A stretch of 64,000 nt of DNA. Origin: Microbacterium sp. SMR1 (lineage in GTDB: Bacteria; Actinomycetota; Actinomycetes; Actinomycetales; Microbacteriaceae). The notes below the pieces were generated by a model, which was not told the origin of the DNA, ran no database searches, and saw only the letters and a program-made list of their open reading frames with translations. Position numbers and translations under genes: made by a program. The stretch covers positions 1 through 64,000 of the forward strand of contig NZ_QMBN01000004.1 of the NCBI RefSeq assembly GCF_003289625.1. The letters are read 5' to 3'. Below, one piece after another: positions 42,863 to 50,998 of this stretch (positions within the stretch are counted from its first letter, which is position 1; each line of letters begins with the position of its first letter).

Positions 42863-43945
42863 ATGCTGTTCTCGATCTACCCCACGGATGCCGCCGAGAC
42901 GCGGCGGACCGTCATCGATCAGGTGCTCGCGACGGCGCCGTCGTCCTCGCCGGCGCCCGGCGCGTCCGGCGACTCCGGCGATGAGCGGATGCTGTTCACC
43001 TCGCTGCACATGGTCGACACCGGCGAGCTCGCCGCGTTCGGCGAGGTGCTGCGCGCGGCGCACGACGATGACGGCGTGACCTTCTGCGCCGACGTCTCGC
43101 CCGTCGCGCTCGAGCACGTCGTGGCCGGCGACGAGGGGTGGGGCTGGTTCGCGCGCCGCGGCATCACGATGCTGCGACTCGACTACGGCTTCGACGCCGA
43201 TGAGATCGGCCGGGTCGCCGAGGCATCGGGATGCCGCATCGCCGTCAACGCCAGCACGGTCGACGCGGCGTTCCTCGACGAGCTGGCGGGGCTGCCCGTC
43301 GTGGGCTGGCACAACTTCTACCCGCGCCCCGAGACCGGACTGACGGCGTCGTTCCTCGTGGCGCAGTCGCGGCTGTTGCTCGACCGGGGGATGACGGTGC
43401 TCGCGTTCATCCCCGGCGAGCGCGAGCTGCGCGCGCCGCTGCATCTCGGCCTGCCGACGCTCGAGGAGCAGCGGCACCGCAACGCCTGGCGCTCGTACCT
43501 CCAGCTGCGACGGCTCGTTCCCGAGGCGGTCGTCGTCTGCGCCGAGGGCGCGGTGGCCGATGACCACGCCGCCTGGATCGCGGAGTTCGAGGCGACCGGC
43601 ACGGTCACGCTGCCGGTCGTGGGACTGGATGCCGCGGCATCCGTGCTGCTGGAGCGGCCCTGGCGGCTGCGGGTCGAGGAGGCGGCGGCATCCTTCCGGC
43701 TGGACGAGACGCGCGGCGGCATCCGCCCCTCCCGCATCCGCAACGCCGATGCGCGTGAGCGCGGCAGCCTGCAGGTCGACCTCGACGCCTACGGGCGGTA
43801 TCGGGGCGAGGTGCACCTCATGCGGGCCGATCGCCCGCTCGATGCAGGCCAGGCGCGCATCGGCGAGGTCGCCGCGTCGTACCGCGGCATCGTCGACGAC
43901 CTCCGCCCCGGGCAGACCGTCCGCCTGATCCCGCTGCCTGCCTGA
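42863..43945 (+). CDS. mupG: MupG-type 6-phospho-N-acetylmuramidase (DUF871)
   Basis: 360 residues. The DUF871 barrel is marked by LFTSLHMVD, FCADVSPVALEHV, MLRLDYGFDADEI and VVGWHNFYPRPETGL, with a C-terminal cyclophilin-like part ending VRLIPLPA. In Staphylococcus the enzyme cleaves MurNAc-6-P-GlcNAc to MurNAc-6-P and GlcNAc. An Ala/Ser/Pro-rich insert (about 24-42) follows the first strand. Together with murQ and EIIBC it gives a disaccharide salvage pathway. Confidence 0.87.
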   Translation: MLFSIYPTDAAETRRTVIDQVLATAPSSSPAPGASGDSGDERMLFTSLHMVDTGELAAFGEVLRAAHDDDGVTFCADVSPVALEHVVAGDEGWGWFARRGITMLRLDYGFDADEIGRVAEASGCRIAVNASTVDAAFLDELAGLPVVGWHNFYPRPETGLTASFLVAQSRLLLDRGMTVLAFIPGERELRAPLHLGLPTLEEQRHRNAWRSYLQLRRLVPEAVVVCAEGAVADDHAAWIAEFEATGTVTLPVVGLDAAASVLLERPWRLRVEEAAASFRLDETRGGIRPSRIRNADARERGSLQVDLDAYGRYRGEVHLMRADRPLDAGQARIGEVAASYRGIVDDLRPGQTVRLIPLPA

Positions 43946-43957
43946 CCCTGCCTCGAC

Positions 43958-44036
43958 CCGTCGACTCGCCACAAATTGCGGGTCTGGGGGCGCCAGCATC
44001 CGCAGTTCCTGGCGACTCGACGGGCGACTCGACGGG
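43958..44036. repeat. palindromic intergenic repeat, copy 2 (with duplicated 3' half)
   Basis: Arms CCGTCGACTCGCCA / TGGCGACTCGACGG (one mismatch) and an inner TGCGGGT/GCATCCGCA stem; the right arm is partly repeated (GGCGACTCGACGG then GCGACTCGACGGG, to about 44036). Downstream of mupG, close to the next start at 44059. Confidence 0.8.
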
Positions 44037-44058
44037 TGTCGGGCTTACGCTCGGGGGC

Positions 44059-44814
44059 GTGTGGGATGGGGAGGAAGAGCCGCTCGAAGGCGGCAACGCG
44101 AGCGGCGGTGTGGTGCGCGTCGGCGACACCGTACGCAAAGCCTGGACGACGTCGACCCCGAGCGTCGTCGCGTTCGTCGAGGCGCTGCGAGAGCAGGGTG
44201 TCGACGCGCCCGAGCCGCTGGGGCGCGACGGGGCCGGTCGGCAGGTGACCGAATTCGTCGACGGGGTGCTTGCCATCGACGCCGGCCCGCTGGACCTCGG
44301 TCAGCTGCATCGCGTGGGTGCGCTCGTGCGCCGCATCCACGACGCCGCGGCGGGGTTCGTCGCTCCGGCCGACGCGATCTGGGAGACGGCGATCGCGGCC
44401 CCGGGCGACGAGCTCGTCTGTCACAACGACCTCGCGCCGTGGAACCTCGTGATGGGGGAGCGGTGGGTCTTCATCGACTGGGATGCCGCGGCCCCCAGTA
44501 CGCGACTGTGGGACCTCGCCTACGCGGCGCAGTCCTTCGCCCTCGGCGACCCTGCGGAGGATCTGGCGACGGCAGCCCAGCGGCTCCGCTCGTTCATCGA
44601 CGGCTACGGCGCGTCGGCCGAGCTGCGCGCCCAGTTGCCGGACGCGATGAGCGAGCGTGTCGCGGCGATGCACACCCTGCTCGAGGGCTCGCACCGGTCG
44701 GGCCGTGAACCGTGGGCGACCATGTACGTCGAGGGGCACGGCGCGCACTGGGCCACCGTCCGCGACTTCGTCGCCCGCCACAGCCTGACCTGGACCCGCG
44801 CCCTGACCGCCTGA
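44059..44814 (+). CDS. aminoglycoside-phosphotransferase (APH) family kinase
   Basis: 251 residues from GTG at 44059. Kinase-like fold with Brenner motif LVCHNDLAPWNLVM (catalytic Asp) and metal-binding FIDWDAAAPSTRLWDLAYAA. The ATP-binding start is short and the natural substrate cannot be told; many such genes act on small metabolites, not antibiotics. Stands between two palindromic repeats, so probably transcribed alone or by read-through from mupG. Confidence 0.82.
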   Translation: MWDGEEEPLEGGNASGGVVRVGDTVRKAWTTSTPSVVAFVEALREQGVDAPEPLGRDGAGRQVTEFVDGVLAIDAGPLDLGQLHRVGALVRRIHDAAAGFVAPADAIWETAIAAPGDELVCHNDLAPWNLVMGERWVFIDWDAAAPSTRLWDLAYAAQSFALGDPAEDLATAAQRLRSFIDGYGASAELRAQLPDAMSERVAAMHTLLEGSHRSGREPWATMYVEGHGAHWATVRDFVARHSLTWTRALTA

Positions 44815-44834
44815 CTCGGCCCCGAGCCCCCGGC

Positions 44835-44900
44835 CCGTCGACTCGCTGGAAACTGCGGGTCTGGGGTCGCCCGCATCCGCAGTTCCTGGCGACCCGACCG
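44835..44900. repeat. palindromic intergenic repeat, copy 3
   Basis: CCGTCGACTCGCTGGAAACT with matching AGTTCCTGGCGACCCGACCG right arm; inner CTGCGGGT/GCATCCGCAG. Between the convergent phosphotransferase and substrate-binding protein genes. Confidence 0.8.
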
Positions 44901-44917
44901 AGACGAGCCCGGCGGGT

Positions 44918-46222
44918 TCAGTTCGCGGCGTCGATCGAGGCCCGGACGTCGGCGACGAATCCGCTCGCCGCCGTCTCCGGTGTGGTCCGCTCGAACATCA
45001 CCTCCTGCAGGTAGCGCATGAAGATCGCGTCGACATCGGACGTGCCCAGCGGCGGCGGGGCCGGCGCGGCGCCGAGCACGGGCATCCGCGACTCCGAGTA
45101 GGCCACGGCCTTCGTCTCTTCCGGGGTGAGGCCCGGCTTGATCAGATCGAGGTTCCTCGTGCTCGCCGGGAGGCCGCGCTCGCTGCCGATGATCTTCGTC
45201 GCCTCGGGGTCGTTGAGCAGGAAGTCCACGAGCGCGGCGGCCTCGGCGGGATGCCGCGACTGCGACGAGATCGACCAGTACATCCCCGGCTTGAAGTAGT
45301 CGAACCCCGGGTCACCGTCGTCCTGATTCGGCATGGGGACGAGCTCGACGTTCGCGCCGGATGCCTGGGTATACGCCGAGATCAGCGTCGCCGGAGCGAA
45401 GAACGACGCAGCCTTCCCGACCGAGAACGGCAGCTGGTCGAGCGGAAGGGAGCTGGTCTCCGACCACACCGATGCCGGAGCCGATGCCCCGCTGCGCGTC
45501 AGATCGAGGCTCGTCCGGAAGAAGTCCGCGACGGTCTCGGGCGAGACCGCGACCTCGTCACCGTCGTACAGCCGCTCACCGACCTGACGAGCGAACAGCT
45601 GCAGCTGCCAGCTGCCGGAGAGGATGCTCGTGCCGTAGACGCCGGCCGGTGCGGCATCCGTGACGGTCTGGGCCCAGCCGTCGAACTCGTCCCACGTCCA
45701 CGACTGCGTGTCGTCGGGAAGGCCCACGCCGATGCTGTCGAGCAGATCGGTGTTGACCAGCAGAGCGGTGCTCGAGGTCGAGATCGGAATCGCGTACAGG
45801 GTCTCGTCGTAGCGTCCCATCTGCAGGACCGAATCGTCGAGGCCGTCGGTGTCGATGCGCAGAGCGTCCAGGTCGCTGAGCGCTCCCCGCGCGGCGTAGG
45901 ACGAGAGGTAGAGCTCGTCCATCTGGATGACGTCCGCAGCGTTCTTGCCCGCCGTGGCGGTTGCGAGCTTCTCCCAGTAGCCGTTCCAGTCGGAGAACTC
46001 CGGGACGACGGTGATGTTCGGGTACTTCGCCTCGAAGAGATCGATGACCTGCTGCGTGCGTTCGTGGCGGCTGTCGCCGCCCCACCACGCCATGCGCAGC
46101 GTGACCGGGCCGTCGCTGAGTTCGGTCGAGGCGGCGCGGTTGCCGATCCCACAGCCGCTGAGGGCCAGCAGGACCGCGGCGCCGGCGGCGATGCCGGCGA
46201 TCAGACGCTTCGGTACGTGCAT
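44918..46222 (-). CDS. sugar ABC transporter substrate-binding lipoprotein
   Basis: 434 residues. Lipobox LSGC near residue 25, then VTLRMAWWGGDSRHERTQQVIDLFEAKYPNI, a cluster D (SBP_bac_1, carbohydrate) binding protein, with ATAGKNAADVIQMDELYLSSYAARG in the ligand cleft. Last gene of a leftward operon after two permeases. No cognate ATPase is present; a shared MsiK-like ATPase elsewhere is expected in Actinobacteria. The sugar is unknown and no glycosidase sits beside it. Confidence 0.92.
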   Translation of the reverse strand: MHVPKRLIAGIAAGAAVLLALSGCGIGNRAASTELSDGPVTLRMAWWGGDSRHERTQQVIDLFEAKYPNITVVPEFSDWNGYWEKLATATAGKNAADVIQMDELYLSSYAARGALSDLDALRIDTDGLDDSVLQMGRYDETLYAIPISTSSTALLVNTDLLDSIGVGLPDDTQSWTWDEFDGWAQTVTDAAPAGVYGTSILSGSWQLQLFARQVGERLYDGDEVAVSPETVADFFRTSLDLTRSGASAPASVWSETSSLPLDQLPFSVGKAASFFAPATLISAYTQASGANVELVPMPNQDDGDPGFDYFKPGMYWSISSQSRHPAEAAALVDFLLNDPEATKIIGSERGLPASTRNLDLIKPGLTPEETKAVAYSESRMPVLGAAPAPPPLGTSDVDAIFMRYLQEVMFERTTPETAASGFVADVRASIDAAN

Positions 46223-46263
46223 GATGACACTCCTGTTTCAGGTGATTCTGGGGGAGGCGCGGG

Positions 46264-47169
46264 TCACTTGAGCCCGCTGGTGGCGATGCCCCGGATGAGG
46301 AAGCGCTGACCGAATGCGAACACGAGGATCAGCGGGATGATCGAGACGACGCTCATCGCGAACATCGCGCCGAACGACGACGACGATTGCGCGTCGATGA
46401 ACGACCGCAGGGCGATCGGCACGGTGTAGTTGTCGGGGCTCGTGAGGAAGATCAGCTGCGAGAAGAAGTCGTTCCACACCCAGATGAAGGTGAAGATCGT
46501 CGTCGTCGCGAGTGCCGGGACCATGAGCGGCAGGATGATCTGGAAGAAGATGCGGGCGTGCCCGGCGCCGTCGATCCGCGCCGCTTCATCCAGCTCGCGC
46601 GGCAGCCCGCGGATGAACTGCACCATGAGGAAGATGAAGAACGCGTCGGTCGCGAGGAACTTCGGCACGATCAGCGGCCAGAACGAGTCCGTGAGGCCGA
46701 CCTGCGCCCACAGGATGTACTGGGGCACGATCACGACGTGGATCGGGAGCATCAACGTCGCCAGCATGTAGACGAAGGCGGTCCGCTGGAAACGGAACCG
46801 CAGTCGTGCGAAGGCGTACGCGGCGAGCGAGCAGCTGAACAGGTTTCCGATGATCGAACCCACGACAACCAGAAGCGAATTGGCGATGTACTGCCCGAAT
46901 GGAGCGCCGAGAGCGTTCCACCCGTAGGCGTAGTTCTCCCAGACGATGTCGGTCGGAATGGGTGAGGGGTTGCCGAAGATGCTGCCGTCGGGCCGCAGTG
47001 AGCTCACCACCATCCAGAGGACGGGGTAGAGCGAGATCACGACCACCGCGAGCATGAGCGTATGACGCAGGATGCTGCGCAGTCGCGCGCGCGAGGCGCC
47101 GCCCGGGTGAGCAGCTCGCTCGCCCCGCGTGCGGGCCGGTCGGCCGGTGATGAGGGTTTCAGTCGTCAT
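46264..47169 (-). CDS. sugar ABC transporter permease (MalG type)
   Basis: 301 residues with six membrane helices after a 38-residue basic head. EAA loop LPRELDEAARIDGAGHARIFFQIILPLM. Overlaps the partner permease by 11 nt. Works with the SBP at 44918. Confidence 0.92.
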   Translation of the reverse strand: MTTETLITGRPARTRGERAAHPGGASRARLRSILRHTLMLAVVVISLYPVLWMVVSSLRPDGSIFGNPSPIPTDIVWENYAYGWNALGAPFGQYIANSLLVVVGSIIGNLFSCSLAAYAFARLRFRFQRTAFVYMLATLMLPIHVVIVPQYILWAQVGLTDSFWPLIVPKFLATDAFFIFLMVQFIRGLPRELDEAARIDGAGHARIFFQIILPLMVPALATTTIFTFIWVWNDFFSQLIFLTSPDNYTVPIALRSFIDAQSSSSFGAMFAMSVVSIIPLILVFAFGQRFLIRGIATSGLK

Positions 47170-48106
47170 AGTGCACCCAGTACTTCGAGAGCCAGAAGTT
47201 GATCGCCGTGACGGCGCCGATGATGAGCAGCAGGAGCCAGGCGAGGGCCGAGGCGTAGCCCATGCGGAAGGCCCCGAATCCCTCCTGGTAGAGGTAGAGC
47301 GTGTAGAACAGCAGCAAGTCGGCGGGTCCGCCCGAGCCGCCCGAGACGACGAAGGCCTGCGTGAACGCCGAGAAGGAGTTGATGACGGCGAGCACGAGGT
47401 TGAAGAAGATGATCGGCGTCAGCAGCGGGAGTGTGATCGCCCGGAACCGCGACCACGCGTGTGCGCCGTCGACGGCAGCGGCTTCGTACAGCTCGCCCGG
47501 GATCTGCCGAAGGCCCGCGAGGAAGATCACCATGGGCGAGCCGAACGTCCATACGTGCAACAGGATGATCGTGCTCAGCGAGGTGTCGGGGCTGCCGATC
47601 CAACTGGTGTGCGATTCGATTCCGACGAAGCCGAGCAGGGAGTTGAAGAGTCCGTCTGCGCCGAAGATCAGCCGCCAGAGCATGGCGATCGCGACAGACG
47701 TGCCCAGCAGGCTCGGGAGGTAGAACGCGGAGCGGTAGAACGGCAGCGCCCGCATCCCCTTGTCGAGCACCACCGCGAGCAGGAGCGCGACCGCCAGTTG
47801 CAGCGGCACGCCCACGATGACGTAGGTGAAGGTGACGGCGAGGGAGGTATGCAGCCGCGTGTCGGTCAGCATCCGCTCGTAGTTGGTCAGCCCGACCCAG
47901 CCGGGGTCTTGAAGCAGGTTGTAGTCGGTGAACGACAGATAGAGCGACATGATGATCGGCCCGAGTGTCAGCGCCACCGCGCCGATGGCGAACGGCGCGA
48001 GGAACAGCACCGCCGCTCTGTTGTCGGGCAGCCGGATCCGCCGCCCCACTCTCGGGCCGGCTTCGCCGGCGGTTCGGGTCACGCGTCGCAATTCGGCGAT
48101 GCTCAT
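47159..48106 (-). CDS. sugar ABC transporter permease (MalF type)
   Basis: 315 residues, about six helices. EAA loop IPGELYEAAAVDGAHAWSRFRAITLPLLTPI. First gene of the operon; its start is 76 bp from the LacI operator. Confidence 0.92.
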   Translation of the reverse strand: MSIAELRRVTRTAGEAGPRVGRRIRLPDNRAAVLFLAPFAIGAVALTLGPIIMSLYLSFTDYNLLQDPGWVGLTNYERMLTDTRLHTSLAVTFTYVIVGVPLQLAVALLLAVVLDKGMRALPFYRSAFYLPSLLGTSVAIAMLWRLIFGADGLFNSLLGFVGIESHTSWIGSPDTSLSTIILLHVWTFGSPMVIFLAGLRQIPGELYEAAAVDGAHAWSRFRAITLPLLTPIIFFNLVLAVINSFSAFTQAFVVSGGSGGPADLLLFYTLYLYQEGFGAFRMGYASALAWLLLLIIGAVTAINFWLSKYWVHYDD

Positions 48107-48182
48107 CGGCCACGCATCCTCTCTGATGGCGGTGTGCAGGACCGCCGCCGCGCGGGCCGCGCGCTGTTCGTCCTGCCATACG

Positions 48183-48200
48183 AACTAATACGTAGTAGTT
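48183..48200. promoter_or_regulatory. LacI-family operator between permease and lacI-type genes
   Basis: AACTAATACGTAGTAGTT is an 18-bp palindrome with a single mismatched pair around the central CG, the usual form of LacI/GalR operators. It sits in the 152-bp divergent region between the transporter operon and its probable regulator gene. Confidence 0.75.
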
Positions 48201-48258
48201 GTCGGTAGTAGGATGATGCCGACGAACGTCGATAGAGTCCATGCCAAGAAAGGCAGTC

Positions 48259-49257
48259 ATGGGGAAACGGCCCACGAGCCGCGACGTCGCCGCCCGCGCG
48301 GGGGTCTCGCAATCGACGGTCTCGCAAGTGTTCACGGGGCGCGCGGGTATCTCCGCGGCCACCCGGGAACGGGTCTTGGAGGCCGCGCGCGAGATCGATT
48401 ACCGGCCGAACCTAGCCGCCCGCTCGATGCGCACGACGCGAACGGGCCGTCTCGCCGCAGTGCTGCCGATCACCGCGTTCCACTCGGCTCCGCTGATCGC
48501 CGGCACGATCGAACGGGCCCGTGCCGCCGGGTACGAGGTCGAGGTTCAGAGCATTCCCAACGCGCCGGACCAGCGTCGACCGCGACTGCTCGAGATGATC
48601 GATTCCCGTCAGTTCGAGGGCATCCTCTGTTACGCCCCCGTCCCCGGTGACGACCTCGCGCGGGTCGACCCGAACGTGCCGGTGCTGACGCTCGAGGAGT
48701 TCGACGACGACATGCGCGTCTCGGGCGAGATGCTCGACGTCCACCCACTCGAGAGCATGGTAGAGCGGCTCGCCGAGCTCGGGCACCGGAGGTTCCTGCA
48801 CATCACCGGCGCGCGCAGCTACCCATCGGCGGATGCACGACGCCGTGCCTATGAAGCGACGGTCGCTCGCTTGGGCGTGCAGTCCGTCGGCGTCGTCGAG
48901 GGCGATTGGAGCGCGCAGTCGGGCCTCGACGCCATCCGTTCGCTCGATGGCGACTCACTGCCGCTCGCCGTCATCGCGGCGAACGACTTCATCGCGACGG
49001 GCGTCGTCCGGGGCGCGCTCGAGCGAGGCTGGACCGTGCCGGGGGATGTCAGCGTGACCGGGTGGGACGATTCGCCGACGAGTGCGTTCCAGGTGCCGTC
49101 GCTCACGAGCGTGTCGATGGACTACGTCGAGCTCGGCCGCCGCACCGCCGACCGGCTCATCGCCCTCATGCGGGGCGAGCAGGCGCCGTCTCCCACCGAG
49201 CCGCTGCAGCACGTGGTCTGGCGGGAGTCGACCGCCGCTCCCGCCTCCGCCTCCTGA
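48259..49257 (+). CDS. LacI-family transcriptional regulator
   Basis: 332 residues from ATG at 48259, the better start because GAAAGG precedes it (an in-frame ATG lies at 48241). Helix-turn-helix RPTSRDVAARAGVSQSTVSQVFTGRAGISAATRERVLEAAREIDYRPN, then a periplasmic-binding-like ligand domain. Divergent from the sugar transporter operon, which it presumably represses until the sugar is present. Confidence 0.92.
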   Translation: MGKRPTSRDVAARAGVSQSTVSQVFTGRAGISAATRERVLEAAREIDYRPNLAARSMRTTRTGRLAAVLPITAFHSAPLIAGTIERARAAGYEVEVQSIPNAPDQRRPRLLEMIDSRQFEGILCYAPVPGDDLARVDPNVPVLTLEEFDDDMRVSGEMLDVHPLESMVERLAELGHRRFLHITGARSYPSADARRRAYEATVARLGVQSVGVVEGDWSAQSGLDAIRSLDGDSLPLAVIAANDFIATGVVRGALERGWTVPGDVSVTGWDDSPTSAFQVPSLTSVSMDYVELGRRTADRLIALMRGEQAPSPTEPLQHVVWRESTAAPASAS

Positions 49258-49322
49258 CGTCGAGTCGCCACGATCTGCGGGTCCCAGATGCCCGGCATCC
49301 ACGATCCTCGGCGAGTCGACGG
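49258..49322. repeat. palindromic intergenic repeat, copy 4
   Basis: Arms CGTCGAGTCGCCACGATC / GATCCTCGGCGAGTCGACGG with inner CTGCGGGT and GCATCCACG. It begins one base past the TGA of the LacI-type gene. Confidence 0.8.
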
Positions 49323-49358
49323 TGGTGTGGCACGGGGAGAGGGGCGTAGCGTTCGGGC

Positions 49359-49760
49359 ATGCCCGCACCGGTGCCCTACCTCCACTTCCCCGGCGATGCC
49401 GCCGACGCGCTCCGCTTCTACCGGTCGGTGTTCGGCGGTGAGCTCCAGCTGCACACCTTCGCCGACTTCGGCCGCGAGGACGGCCCGCCCGACCTCATCG
49501 CACACGGCGAACTGCGCGGCCCGGTCGACCTCTTCGGCGCCGATGATCCGGGGGATGCCGCCCGGCCGTCGATGACCGGGATCATGCTGGCCCTCCTCGG
49601 GGCCGGCGACGCGGAGACCTCGCATCGCTGGTTCGACGCCCTCGCCGCCGGAGGAACGGTCGTCGACCCCCTGCAACGCCGGGCGTGGGGAGACTCCGAC
49701 GGCCAGGTCACCGACCGTTACGGCCTCACCTGGCTGATCGGCTTCTCTGCCGCATCCTGA
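49359..49760 (+). CDS. VOC-superfamily (PhnB-like) protein
   Basis: 133 residues. VPYLHFPGDAADALRFYRSVFGGELQLHTFADF is the first beta-alpha-beta-beta-beta unit and RAWGDSDGQVTDRYGLTWLIGF the last, as in PhnB/glyoxalase-like proteins. Metal ligands and substrate are not established; related proteins are a mixed group. Monocistronic between repeats. Confidence 0.85.
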   Translation: MPAPVPYLHFPGDAADALRFYRSVFGGELQLHTFADFGREDGPPDLIAHGELRGPVDLFGADDPGDAARPSMTGIMLALLGAGDAETSHRWFDALAAGGTVVDPLQRRAWGDSDGQVTDRYGLTWLIGFSAAS

Positions 49761-49773
49761 CCCCCGCCGCAGT

Positions 49774-49839
49774 CCGTCGAGTCGCCAGGATGTGCGGATC
49801 CGGCGCCCCGCGCATCCGCCAATCCTGGCGAGTCGACCG
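49774..49839. repeat. palindromic intergenic repeat, copy 5
   Basis: CCGTCGAGTCGCCAGGAT / ATCCTGGCGAGTCGACCG arms, inner GCGGATCCGGCGCC and GCATCCGC. Between the convergent VOC and DUF4232 genes. Its first ~50 bp are identical to copy 6, 9.3 kb away. Confidence 0.9.
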
Positions 49840-49843
49840 CCGG

Positions 49844-50998
49844 CTACTCCTGGCCGGTCGGGGTGGTATCCAGCTTCCAGGCGGTGACGGCCACGGTGGA
49901 GCCCTCGACGATGTCGAGGTCGATCGGCCACGAGCCGCGCGTCATGCCCGGGCTTGCAGCGGCGTAGACCCGCTTCGTGACGAGCGCTCCGTGGGTCGAG
50001 GCGGCGTCCCAGCCGAGGAACGCCACGGCGTACCCGCCCGCCGGCACCTCGATACGTTCCGGCCCCGGATCCTGCGCCATGAAGGAACTGCCGGGGGTGA
50101 GCTCGACCGTCAGCAGATGCTCGTTCTGATCGCCGAACGCGACGTCGGGGTATCCCTCGATCACGCACGATTCCTCTGAGAAGTTCATCAGCCGGATGGG
50201 CATCCCGCGGTGACCGGTGGCGGCATCCGGTTCGCCCTTCAGGACCATGGCCCGGTCTTCCGTGCACCATCGCGGATCGGTCGGCGCGGAGGTCCCGGAT
50301 GTCTCGGAAACCGGCACCCCGGGCGCGGCGGGATCGGGCATCGCCCCGAACGTCACGGCGGCCTCCGCCTCTTGCTGAGCGGCGACGTCGTCGTTGATGG
50401 CGGCGGTTCGTGCAGCATCGCTTCCCGCGCCGAGGCCGGCCGCCGCAATGGTGGCGACCGCGGCGGCGGAACCGATCCACAGCAGGGGCCGCGATCGCGG
50501 TGTCACGACGTCTGCCGGCATGCGAGCGTCCCATGTGCGGACGCCCCGCGTGCGGGCGACGAGGCCGGGCAGCCACCCGATCGCGAGCCCCCACAGGGCG
50601 CCGGATGCCGCGGCCGCGCCGAACTCGCCCACGACGAGCCCCCGCGGGCCGAACATCGCGAGCGAGCTCCACGCGGCACCGAGGTCGAGCGCGAGTCCGA
50701 CCAGCGCCCCTGCCGCGACCGCCGCGAACCACGCCGCGAGGAGCAGGCTGCTGCGCGTGTGCACGAGGGCCGTGACCCAGAGGAACACGAGCCCGACGGC
50801 GACCGCGCCGATGGCGACGCTCAGGACCAGCCACGGACCGCTGTCGCCCCACATCAGGCCCGCGGGCACGACGGGGGGCACGAGGTTCGCGAGTTGCGCG
50901 GCTCCGCTCGGGATTCGCGAGAAGCCCCAGCGGGTCAGCGCGACGGCCGCCCAGAGCGCCGCGGTGAGCCCGCCGGCGGCGACGAGTCGCCGGGTCAT
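49844..50998 (-). CDS. membrane protein with C-terminal DUF4232 domain
   Basis: 384 residues from ATG at 50998. Residues 1-165 hold about four or five membrane helices, then another at about 173-190 (LLWIGSAAAVATIAAAGLG). The exported C-terminal part (from about 240) is DUF4232: CTEDRAMVLKG, RLMNFSEESCVIEGYPDVAF with two cysteines likely disulfide-bonded, and GYAVAFLGWD. Function unknown. ATGA overlap with the upstream symporter gene, so the two are co-expressed. Confidence 0.8.
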   Translation of the reverse strand: MTRRLVAAGGLTAALWAAVALTRWGFSRIPSGAAQLANLVPPVVPAGLMWGDSGPWLVLSVAIGAVAVGLVFLWVTALVHTRSSLLLAAWFAAVAAGALVGLALDLGAAWSSLAMFGPRGLVVGEFGAAAASGALWGLAIGWLPGLVARTRGVRTWDARMPADVVTPRSRPLLWIGSAAAVATIAAAGLGAGSDAARTAAINDDVAAQQEAEAAVTFGAMPDPAAPGVPVSETSGTSAPTDPRWCTEDRAMVLKGEPDAATGHRGMPIRLMNFSEESCVIEGYPDVAFGDQNEHLLTVELTPGSSFMAQDPGPERIEVPAGGYAVAFLGWDAASTHGALVTKRVYAAASPGMTRGSWPIDLDIVEGSTVAVTAWKLDTTPTGQE

